DNA of 64,000 nucleotides from MED-G105 sp965263305 (lineage in GTDB: Bacteria > Pseudomonadota > Alphaproteobacteria > Caulobacterales > Parvularculaceae), in the NCBI GenBank assembly GCA_965263305.1, contig OZ253666.1:1488001-1552000 (forward strand), given 5' to 3'. The position numbers were made by a program, and so were the translations under genes. This document shows, piece by piece, positions 15,991-23,281 of the stretch (positions are counted from its first letter, which is position 1; every line of letters begins with the position of its first letter). The notes under the pieces are model-generated. The model worked only from the letters and a program-made list of their open reading frames with translations. It was not told the DNA's origin and did not search any database.

Positions 15991-18168
15991 ATGAACCGGC
16001 AGTATAAGGCGTTCATCAGCTATAGCTGGTCGGATAAAGAGTGGGGCGCGTGGCTGCACCGCACGCTGGAGATTTACCGCACGCCGAAACAGCTGGTGGG
16101 CGCGGAAACGCCGCTCGGCCCTGCGCCGACGCGCCTGCACCCGATCTTCAAGGATCGGGAGGAAGAAGCCGCCGGCCACGGGATCGGCGCCGCCATCGAA
16201 GAGGCCATGGGCGCTTCGGAATTTTTGATCGTTCTTTGCTCGCCGCGCTCGGCGAAGTCGAAATGGGTGAACCGCGAGGTCGCCTGGTTCAAGACCCGTA
16301 AATCGAAAGAGCGCATTCTCGCCCTCGTGGTCGACGGGGAACCGGGCGCCTCACTCTCGCAAACCGCGACCGGCGAAGAATGCTTCCCCGCAACGTTGCT
16401 CTATAAGGTGGATGAAAACCTGCAGCCCACGCAAGAGTTGGAGGATGTGCCGCTCGCCGCCGATGCGCGCAAGGAAGGCGACGGCAAGCGCATCGCCAAG
16501 CTGAAACTCGCTGCGGCGCTCCTCGGCGTCGGCCTTGATGACCTCGTCAAGCGCGACGACCGCCGCCGCGCCGCTCGTCGCCGTTGGGCGATGTCGGGCA
16601 TGGCGGCCTCTATGATGGTGCTCTCCGGGCTGACGGTTTTTGCGTTTCAGCAGCGTGATGCGGCGCGGGTGGCGCAGGCCGAGGCGGAAAAAGCCTTGCA
16701 GAACGCCCTTGATCAATATGGTCAGGCTGAAGGCCTGATCGAATATATGATCGGCGATTTGCGCCATAAGCTGCAACAGGAAGTGCAGTTGAAAGTGCTC
16801 TCCGACATCGCGACGCGCGCGCAGGATTATTACGACAAGCAGGTGACGATCCGCATTGACGATGATGGCCTGGGGAGACGGGCGCGGGTGCTCGATTTAT
16901 TATCTGCCCTGGAGCAAGACTTTGGCAACAATGACAAGTCGCTTCAACTCGCGCGAGCCTCCGTGGCCGCGTCAAGCCAATTGCTTTCGCGCGAGCCGAA
17001 TAATCCGCAACGTCTCATCGATCATGCGCATGGCGTGCAAGGTCTTGGAAATCTAGCATATCATCTAGGCGATCTGGATGAAGCAGAAATACGAATGCAG
17101 GAAGCGGTTCGCCTAACGGAACGGCTACAGAAGATTGATTCAGAGAATGAAGAGTGGCGTGCTGAATATGGATCAGCTTTGGCGAATCTTGGAATTGTTC
17201 AATTACAAAGGCGGGATATTGAGAAATCCTCAAGTAATTTAAATCTTGCACTGATTTACCGACGCGAATTTGCTTCTATGTCCCCTGGCAATCGCCAAGC
17301 GCAATGGGAACTTGGAACATTATTATTTTGGTTGGAAGAAATTGAATTGCAAAGAGGAAACAAAGAGAAAGCATTCGAGTATCGAGCACAGCAGAACGGC
17401 ATTTACCAATTAGTATTGAAAAATAATCCAGATGATGAGGTTTTCTCTAATGCATTAATTATGAATAGAATGCGCGAAGCAAAACATTATCTTCTTTTGG
17501 GAGAGGCAGAAGCTGCAGCCAAAATTTCTCGTCCACTTCTTAAAGAAGTTGAAAAAAAACTTTTGTCATATCCAGACCGGACCGATTATATGAGCCATAG
17601 CGCTAATGCTCTATTAGTTTTAGCTGAAACAGAATTCACACTTGGTAATATTGAAAATTCTTTACAAGTTGTTAGTCAAGCTAGAGAGTTAGCAGAAAAG
17701 CTTTTAAAGATGGATTCAAACCGGATCGATTGGTCCGGGGTCTTGATGGGCAATACAAGTATACAACAATTGCGAGCGAAGGCTATCAGTAGCCAGAACA
17801 AGTCTGACTGCATTAAAATGCTTCACGACAGTTTATCCGAATCAAATCGCTTACAACGCCTTTTGAGCGAGCATCCAAAAAATCACGAGCTCTCAATTAC
17901 GACCGGAAATTCCTTGATGCTTAGTGGAGATTGGGCGCTCCTTCGTGATGATGAACGCTCAGCACAAGTAAGATGGAAAAATAGCACTGACGTCCTCAAT
18001 CGTGCGGCCGGCGACGCTGCCCCCCCTAAAGATCTAGCGAGTCAGAATCTGATCGCGGAGCTGGACGCGCGCCGGGAGGGCGGCGTCGATTATGTTCTGA
18101 AAGCCGTGTGCGGATTACCTAAAGAAACCGCGCCAAAATCGCCGGGGGAGCCGGCAGAAAGAGACTAA
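15991..18168 (+). CDS. TIR-domain protein with one membrane helix and TPR-like tail
   Basis: A 725-residue protein. The N-terminal TIR domain (about 1-150) starts with KAFISYSWSDKEWG, has PIFKDREE, and carries the predicted catalytic Glu96 in SKWVNREVAWF, the position used by NAD-cleaving TIR enzymes. A membrane helix lies near residues 199-219, then a coiled stretch (VAQAEAEKALQNALDQ) and TPR-like helical repeats to about residue 680, with the signature HLGDLDEAEIRMQEAVRLTE. The ATG at 15991 is chosen because it directly precedes the domain; an upstream in-frame extension to 15922 has no conserved content. The DNA encoding residues about 350-665 is clearly AT-richer than the TIR part, so the gene looks mosaic. 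The next gene starts 3 bp after the stop. The protein may be an immune NADase or a signalling scaffold. Confidence 0.85.
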   Translation: MNRQYKAFISYSWSDKEWGAWLHRTLEIYRTPKQLVGAETPLGPAPTRLHPIFKDREEEAAGHGIGAAIEEAMGASEFLIVLCSPRSAKSKWVNREVAWFKTRKSKERILALVVDGEPGASLSQTATGEECFPATLLYKVDENLQPTQELEDVPLAADARKEGDGKRIAKLKLAAALLGVGLDDLVKRDDRRRAARRRWAMSGMAASMMVLSGLTVFAFQQRDAARVAQAEAEKALQNALDQYGQAEGLIEYMIGDLRHKLQQEVQLKVLSDIATRAQDYYDKQVTIRIDDDGLGRRARVLDLLSALEQDFGNNDKSLQLARASVAASSQLLSREPNNPQRLIDHAHGVQGLGNLAYHLGDLDEAEIRMQEAVRLTERLQKIDSENEEWRAEYGSALANLGIVQLQRRDIEKSSSNLNLALIYRREFASMSPGNRQAQWELGTLLFWLEEIELQRGNKEKAFEYRAQQNGIYQLVLKNNPDDEVFSNALIMNRMREAKHYLLLGEAEAAAKISRPLLKEVEKKLLSYPDRTDYMSHSANALLVLAETEFTLGNIENSLQVVSQARELAEKLLKMDSNRIDWSGVLMGNTSIQQLRAKAISSQNKSDCIKMLHDSLSESNRLQRLLSEHPKNHELSITTGNSLMLSGDWALLRDDERSAQVRWKNSTDVLNRAAGDAAPPKDLASQNLIAELDARREGGVDYVLKAVCGLPKETAPKSPGEPAERD

Positions 18169-18171
18169 ATC

Positions 18172-19428
18172 ATGCTATGGAAATTCGCGAACGCCGATCA
18201 GTCGATTATCGTCAATCTTGAGGAGGACAGTAACACGGGAAGCGTTTGGGGCTCAGTGAAATACGGCGGCCTCACCTATCCAGTGACCGGCAACTGGCAG
18301 GCGTCGGGGTCCAAGCCGGGCAGAGTGTCTTCGGTTTTTGAAGTGTTCGGTGCGACGAACCCGTCCGCAGCGCCGCAGGCGCCGAACTTTTTTGCCATGT
18401 CCGGGTTGATCACCGGATCGGCGCCGAACATGACTAGTATGATTGTGGGGCTGAATGTCTCCTCCAGTTTTACAGGCGAAGTGCATACTCTGCAGAGCGC
18501 CTTATCTCCCATCGCACTGGACGCGCCGGTTCCAGGTGGGCCGGGCGGCGCTCAACCGCCGGTTACCGGCGCGGCCTGGTTTATGGCGAGCGCTGACGGC
18601 AGCGTTACCATGGCGATGAACGTTGACGGCAATGGGGGCGTCGGCGGAAGACTCACGGTTGACGGCAATGAGTATAGCATTGGCGGCAATTGGGCCGCGA
18701 GTGGGTCGCTTCCTAATCGAAACGCGTCAGATTTCGGCATCATCGGGTTTTATAAACCCAATCCATCACAAGACGCTTCGAACTATCTCGCTGCCGCCGG
18801 TACGATGGACGGGCCGGGGGACTGGCCTCTAAAGGTTCAAATTTCAGGAAATATTGCGCCCATCGGCAGTTGGCACAATGCGCCTTTTACTGAAACGCTG
18901 ATCCCCATGATGCATGACAATCCACAACAATTGGGCGTCGCCTATGATGAATCCTATATGGTGCTGACGATCGACGATAATGCGCAGAATATTCCCGAAT
19001 GCGTGGCGGGTTGGATCGGCCAGACAGACGCAAACGGCAATGTACAACCGATCACGGGGACCTATAAAACCACGGGCGTTGCGCTCACCGAGGCGCAACG
19101 CGCGCCGATCGTCACGCCGGACCCGAGCCAGGACCACATCTATCTGATCAATCTGCCGGCGCTGAAAACTGCGAACCCCGGCAATCGCCCGGTCATGGTC
19201 CAGTTCCCGGGCACGCTGGACCATTTCGGACAGCCGCCGCTGGCTGAACCGCACACGCAGATCGCCAAACAACTTTATGATAGCAATGCGGGCACGAACA
19301 CAGGAGCACTCGTCCTGCAGTTCGACAACAATTCCAACACCATGCGGGCGACGCAAAAGATTGTTTTCCGTCATGATGCAAGGAAGAAGCGCCATGACGG
19401 CGTTATCATTCAACCAAGCGCTTTCTAA
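18172..19428 (+). CDS. protein with duplicated beta-rich module, linked to TIR gene
   Basis: A 418-residue protein with no signal peptide, starting 3 bp after the TIR stop, so co-translation is likely. Residues about 1-120 and 133-250 are internal repeats sharing the pattern D.S....(V)..G......G..Y.(V/I).GNW.ASGS.P.R, for example VTGNWQASGSKPGR and IGGNWAASGSLPNR. A Pro/Gly linker (VPGGPGGAQPP) joins them. A third related unit may exist near WIGQTDANG and ITGTYKTTG. Alternating hydrophobic pattern and Gly/Asn turns suggest antiparallel beta-barrels; the spacing loosely recalls avidin-type barrels, but no ligand motif is proven. The C-terminus (300-418) has YLINLPAL and ends in a basic segment. 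Family not recognised. Confidence 0.7.
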   Translation: MLWKFANADQSIIVNLEEDSNTGSVWGSVKYGGLTYPVTGNWQASGSKPGRVSSVFEVFGATNPSAAPQAPNFFAMSGLITGSAPNMTSMIVGLNVSSSFTGEVHTLQSALSPIALDAPVPGGPGGAQPPVTGAAWFMASADGSVTMAMNVDGNGGVGGRLTVDGNEYSIGGNWAASGSLPNRNASDFGIIGFYKPNPSQDASNYLAAAGTMDGPGDWPLKVQISGNIAPIGSWHNAPFTETLIPMMHDNPQQLGVAYDESYMVLTIDDNAQNIPECVAGWIGQTDANGNVQPITGTYKTTGVALTEAQRAPIVTPDPSQDHIYLINLPALKTANPGNRPVMVQFPGTLDHFGQPPLAEPHTQIAKQLYDSNAGTNTGALVLQFDNNSNTMRATQKIVFRHDARKKRHDGVIIQPSAF

Positions 19429-19479
19429 TATGTGGCTCAATTGCTAGAAACTCTGTGTGAGTTCTGCTTTTTCGAACTT

Positions 19480-19503
19480 ACCGCGAGGGCGCGCCTTCGC
19501 GGT
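19480..19503 (+). terminator. possible hairpin terminator after the beta-module gene
   Basis: A 10-bp stem (19480-19489 with 19494-19503, one G-T pair) closes on CGCG, about 50 bp after the stop at 19428. There is no good T-run on either side, so termination is uncertain. Confidence 0.3.
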
Positions 19504-19601
19504 TGCTGCACTATTAAATATCCGTATACGAAATTATACCACGCTCGTTTGTGGGCGCATCATCTTAAAGGGTTTATCCACGTCAATACTGTCTAAAAAA
19601 T

Positions 19602-19744
19602 TGATCGCCGCCGCTGTTGATCGGTGAGATCTCGCGCGGTGCAGCGTCGCGCGATATCATCATTCAATTTGTGGAAGGTGTTACCGAAAAAGGCGCGCAT
19701 ATTATGCGTCAATCGGTCGGGGCGGTGCGCGTCGAGACGCGCGC
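19602..19744 (+). pseudogene. possible 5' remnant of the broken gene at 19745-20233
   Basis: An open frame after a TGA at 19602-19604 encodes plausible protein (DIIIQFVEGVTEKGAHIMRQ) until about 19730, then loses coding character. Another frame continues with VVAIAGAGAVGGFTS near 19760-19800. The frame ending at 20233 takes over after about 19830. This order suggests one ancestral gene with two frameshifts. No homologue is recognised, so the reading is uncertain. Confidence 0.3.
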
Positions 19745-20233
19745 ATGGAGTTGTGGCGATTGCCGGCGCGGGGGCAGTCGGCGGCTTTACGTCTATTCTC
19801 CGGGGATGCTCGCATCGCTGCGGCAGGATCAAACAACGGGCGGTCGCTGGCGGGCGACCTTCCCGCTGCGGCGGCAGACGGCGGGCAGTGCGTCACGCGC
19901 TGGGTCGGAACCATCGATGAAGGCGAGCCGCACTATCATGAGGAAAACGTGGCGGATGACGGCTCAGTTTCTGAGTCCACTCCCGGAGACAGCGCGTTCC
20001 AGTGCATGGCCGGGGCGTCCGGTGCCTCGCACGAGCCTGGCGGCTTTTGCTGGAGCATCGATCTTCTGAATGCAGCCTATCCCGCCGACGCCAATGTCAC
20101 CGCCGCGGAAGCGATCATGGCCATTGACCGCATGGTGGAGCATTTGAACGAGACAGCTGCGCCGGGCGAAGCGCCCGTGGAACACGGGATCAGCTGGCGT
20201 GTAGAAACCGTCTGCGACGAGGCGGCGCGCTAG
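19745..20233 (+). CDS. hypothetical protein, probably 3' part of a frameshifted gene
   Basis: A frame of 162 residues. The part after about residue 35 looks genuinely coding: it is acidic, has several Cys (GGQCVTRW, SAFQCMAG, GGFCWSID, VETVCDE) and a regular helix (AEAIMAIDRMVEHLNE). The first 30 residues are unlike a normal N-terminus, and there is no good ribosome site at 19745. Adjacent frames upstream hold coding-like sequence, so the true gene may begin earlier and be broken. It lies downstream of the TIR/beta-module pair on the same strand. Function unknown. Confidence 0.4.
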   Translation: MELWRLPARGQSAALRLFSGDARIAAAGSNNGRSLAGDLPAAAADGGQCVTRWVGTIDEGEPHYHEENVADDGSVSESTPGDSAFQCMAGASGASHEPGGFCWSIDLLNAAYPADANVTAAEAIMAIDRMVEHLNETAAPGEAPVEHGISWRVETVCDEAAR

Positions 20234-20312
20234 GCGCGTTCGCTCATCATCCTGAGAGGCGCGTCGCCAGTTGCATATATTACGCGGCGCGCTTCAGGCA
20301 CTTCAGCAAGGG

Positions 20313-20411
20313 CTACAGCCCGAACCGTTCCAGCGCCTGTTCCGCAATCGGGCCGCCCCATTCCTGAACGAAGTGACCTGCCTCGGCGAGTTCGACCGGT
20401 TCGGGACAGGC
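20313..20411 (-). pseudogene. C-terminal fragment of a haloalkane dehalogenase-type alpha/beta hydrolase
   Basis: Thirty-two codons and a stop, read on the minus strand from 20411 to 20313, give CPEPVELAEAGHFVQEWGG and then PIAEQALERFGL. This is the well-known end of haloalkane dehalogenases: the catalytic His is in AGHFVQEWG, and the preceding CPEP is also typical. A TGA lies directly upstream in frame, and no further part of the enzyme is visible, so this is a truncated relic. The remaining bases between 20234 and 20532 hold nothing else I can support. Confidence 0.7.
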
Positions 20412-20532
20412 TCAAGAATGAGAAAGTTATCTTCCGTCGCGAGTATCTTGTATCGGTTCAGATGGTTGGCAGTTGATCCCAATAGAGAACTGATTGCTTC
20501 TTCCATCAGGTTGCTGTGTCTGCAATGACGAT

Positions 20533-20922
20533 TTAGCACGTACCGGGCTTCCCACGGCGGACCTGTTTTTCCCAATTATCTCCAAGAACTTCACGGGCTG
20601 ACAGGCCGTCATCGAAATCAGGATCCGTTGGTTCCAGCATTTTTACAACGACACCACGTGTGTTGCGGGACATGGGAATGCCGGCGGCGAATCCGCCGAA
20701 CGATTTGCTGTTTTCGGATGTCGCAAGTAAGAAACGGTCGCCGCCGCGTTTGATCACTTCAATAGCGGCGATTTTTGAGGCGACTTTCGCCGCGCCGCTC
20801 TTGCCGCAGACAGGCGCGGCAGTTGTCGATATTTGGAAGGTTGATCGCGACATGTCCTGAACGGATGAGTAGGCGCAAGCGTTGAGGCTTAGGGCGGCGG
20901 CTGCCAGAAGTGAGAGTCTCAT
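20533..20922 (-). CDS. small lipoprotein of unknown function
   Basis: A 129-residue lipoprotein. The ATG at 20922 gives MRLSLLAAAALSLNAC with a lipobox (SLNAC). The frame is open six codons further to 20940, but the signal sequence starts best at 20922. The segment AAIEVIKRGGDRFLLATS resembles the helix-strand core of CC0125/CC1285-type alphaproteobacterial lipoproteins; this is tentative. Three Cys remain after the lipid Cys region is counted. It follows the beta-propeller lipoprotein gene (54 bp gap) on the same strand, so the two may be one transcript. Confidence 0.7.
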   Translation of the reverse strand: MRLSLLAAAALSLNACAYSSVQDMSRSTFQISTTAAPVCGKSGAAKVASKIAAIEVIKRGGDRFLLATSENSKSFGGFAAGIPMSRNTRGVVVKMLEPTDPDFDDGLSAREVLGDNWEKQVRRGKPGTC

Positions 20923-20976
20923 GGGAGTTTCCTTTACCAAGATTGTTGAAAAGAGCTGGGGCGTCGGCCCCGTTGA

Positions 20977-22533
20977 TCATTCCGCATATTCAAGGGCGCC
21001 GACCTGCGCGACTAGTGTTGTGCTTATGAGTTGCAAATCGGCGCCGTCCGCGGTCGCCACATAAAGACGATCGGCGATAGTGGTTCTGGCGTCTTCTCCT
21101 ACTGAGAAGGCAAGTCGCGATCCGTCAGCTGACCAATCGAATGAAACGACTTCTTCTGTTGGGCCCAGAAAATCGCTGATTTCGACAACGTTGGCGCCAT
21201 CTGCATTGGCGACAAAAAGTTGAACGACGCCGTTGATATCGGCATCAGCGGTGTAGGCGATGCGGCTCGCATCCGGCGACCATTTAAAGTCGAGAACGTC
21301 GGCGGTTCCTGCCGGAAACATCGCATTAAGCCTGACTGGCGCGCCGCCGTTTGCAACCGAAAACAATTCAAAGAGCGTATCGGATGTCCGATTAGCGATT
21401 GCGGCGAAAGTGTCGTTGCTGCCGGGGGCCCATTCGAAAGACCTGAGACCTCGTGATTGCGCCGACTGCGACAGAACCGTTTGCGGTGCGCCAAGAGCGT
21501 TGTTGGCTGGGTCAAACGTCCGCGTTTCCAGATCGGCGACAGCGGGCGCGCCAATACCTTCCTCATAGAGAACAATGGACCCATCGGCGGACCAGCGGCA
21601 TTCGCTGTCAAACCCGGACCCGTCAGAAACGATGGTTGTATTAGGCGCGGTAATGGAAACATCACTGATGCGAATATTGTGCGCGTTCGGATCAGACGTC
21701 GAATTGTTTAGGTTAAAACAAAGGCTGGTGGAATTTTGCGACCAACGAACATTCTTTACAGAACCATTTGCGGCGGTGAGCTCAGTTCGATTTGGCAATG
21801 CATCGTTGGTGTCGATGAAATTTAATCTGAATGCATTCGCCGCCACATCTCCGCTGGTGGAAATGCGCGAGACTTCTTCGATGATATACCGGCCATCGGG
21901 CGAGAATTGAGGATTTCCATATGAAAAAGGCGGTGCGCCGATTGAGAGATTTTGGCGGTTCGCGCCATCGCGATCGACAAGGTAAACCTGAGTCGCGTCC
22001 GGCCGAGTAAAAATGGAATCGAAGGTCCCGGAATACACCAATTGTTGGCTATCGGGCGACCAGTCAAAGTCAACAACACGATCGCGGAAGGCAGTGCTGT
22101 CTTGGCTTACTAGGACCGGCGTTCCGCCGTCAACGGACTGAACGAACAAGACCACGCCTTGACGCAACGTATTGCCTGGCACCGCCTCTGACAAATACGC
22201 GATGAATTGACTGTCCGGAGAAAATTGAAACTCACTGATGACGGCGCGATTGACAGGCTCGTCGCTGAGAATGGTCTGGCCTTGGCTATCATCCTCAGCG
22301 ATATAAAGAAGTTGTTGTGCGCCTGCCGTGGTCGATGGACCGCCCGTGAACGCAATCAGCTCTGCGGTGCGTGCAGGCGGCGGGGGTGGCGGTGGCGGCG
22401 GCTGAACAGTTGACGTCCCGTCGGATCCGCCGCTACAGGCTGTCATGGTGGTTGCTAATGCGCTGGACAGCAGAAGAGCCCGCCATTGCGTCAACGGCCG
22501 TTTGGCTCGCCTCTTTGTAATAGAATACGCCAT
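20977..22533 (-). CDS. PD40/TolB-like beta-propeller lipoprotein
   Basis: A 518-residue exported protein with a basic N-terminus, hydrophobic helix and lipobox (MTACSGG), then a run of nine prolines as a spacer. The rest is a WD40-like beta-propeller with repeated PD40 units: FSPDSQFIAYLS, WSPDSQQLVYSG, FSPDGRYI, WSPDASRIAYTAD and FDWSADGSRLAFSV. It resembles the C-terminal domain of TolB. A ribosome site (AAGGGG) precedes the ATG. It is divergent from the ECF sigma factor and kinase genes, which suggests it belongs to the same regulon, possibly as an envelope sensor or binding protein. No enzyme domain is seen. Confidence 0.85.
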   Translation of the reverse strand: MAYSITKRRAKRPLTQWRALLLSSALATTMTACSGGSDGTSTVQPPPPPPPPPARTAELIAFTGGPSTTAGAQQLLYIAEDDSQGQTILSDEPVNRAVISEFQFSPDSQFIAYLSEAVPGNTLRQGVVLFVQSVDGGTPVLVSQDSTAFRDRVVDFDWSPDSQQLVYSGTFDSIFTRPDATQVYLVDRDGANRQNLSIGAPPFSYGNPQFSPDGRYIIEEVSRISTSGDVAANAFRLNFIDTNDALPNRTELTAANGSVKNVRWSQNSTSLCFNLNNSTSDPNAHNIRISDVSITAPNTTIVSDGSGFDSECRWSADGSIVLYEEGIGAPAVADLETRTFDPANNALGAPQTVLSQSAQSRGLRSFEWAPGSNDTFAAIANRTSDTLFELFSVANGGAPVRLNAMFPAGTADVLDFKWSPDASRIAYTADADINGVVQLFVANADGANVVEISDFLGPTEEVVSFDWSADGSRLAFSVGEDARTTIADRLYVATADGADLQLISTTLVAQVGALEYAE

Positions 22534-22668
22534 TCTTTTTACCCCTTGTCACGACCGGTCAAAAACGCCGGCTCACTGGGGAAGCAAAAGAATTCCAGCC
22601 ATTCGATCATCATTTTTAAGAAAAACTCGGCGCTCGACCGTAACTCGTTGTTCTGTTATGGTTTTTTA

Positions 22669-23232
22669 ATGGGAGAGGATATCGAAATCACGGGCCTTCT
22701 TAATGAGTGGGGCAATGGCGACGCCAAAGCTGGCGACGCTTTAACGCCGCTTGTCTATGACGAATTGCATCGTTGTGCGGCGCGCTTGTTCCGTGGGGAG
22801 AACGCCGGGCACACACTTCAGCCAACGGCGTTGGTGCATGAGGCTTACGCCAAGCTCGTCAATGTTGACATATCCTGGCAGGACCGCGCGCATTTCTTTG
22901 CTCTTGCTGCGCGCATGATGAAACGCTTGCTGATCAACCATGCCAATGCCCGCCGCGCCGCGAAGCGCGGCGGCGAAGACATTCAGGTCACGCTGGAAGA
23001 CGGCAATACGCCGGCGGAAAACGTAGACGCCATGTTGCTTGATCTGACCGATGCGTTGGCGTCGTTGACGGAATTCGATGCGCGAAAGGCGCAACTGATT
23101 GAGCTGCAATATTTCGGCGGTCTTTCCGTTAAAGAGATGGAAGCCGTGACCGGCCTTTCTTCGGCGACGATCGGTAGGGAGTTGCGTTTCGCGCGCGCAT
23201 GGCTGAAAGATCAGCTTTTAGAAAGCTCGTGA
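22669..23232 (+). CDS. ECF-type RNA polymerase sigma factor (TIGR02999-like)
   Basis: A 187-residue extracytoplasmic-function sigma factor. Region 2 contains HTLQPTALVHEAYAKL and FFALAARMMKRLLINHAN. Region 4 has LIELQYFGGLSVKEMEAVTG followed by SSATIGRELRFARAWL. The ATG at 22669 gives the normal length; the frame is open further upstream without conservation. The usual acidic DAED motif of region 2.2 is replaced by LQPT, as is typical of this subgroup, which is commonly encoded next to a serine/threonine kinase instead of an anti-sigma factor. The kinase gene follows 49 bp downstream. Confidence 0.92.
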   Translation: MGEDIEITGLLNEWGNGDAKAGDALTPLVYDELHRCAARLFRGENAGHTLQPTALVHEAYAKLVNVDISWQDRAHFFALAARMMKRLLINHANARRAAKRGGEDIQVTLEDGNTPAENVDAMLLDLTDALASLTEFDARKAQLIELQYFGGLSVKEMEAVTGLSSATIGRELRFARAWLKDQLLESS

Positions 23233-23281
23233 TCGAAATCACCTGCCATTGCTGCTTAACGGGTCAAAAGGAATAAGCAGT

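Noticed and set aside
20230..20415. A 61-codon minus-strand frame
   Set aside because: A different frame of the same DNA reads as the conserved end of a dehalogenase, so this frame is a shadow.
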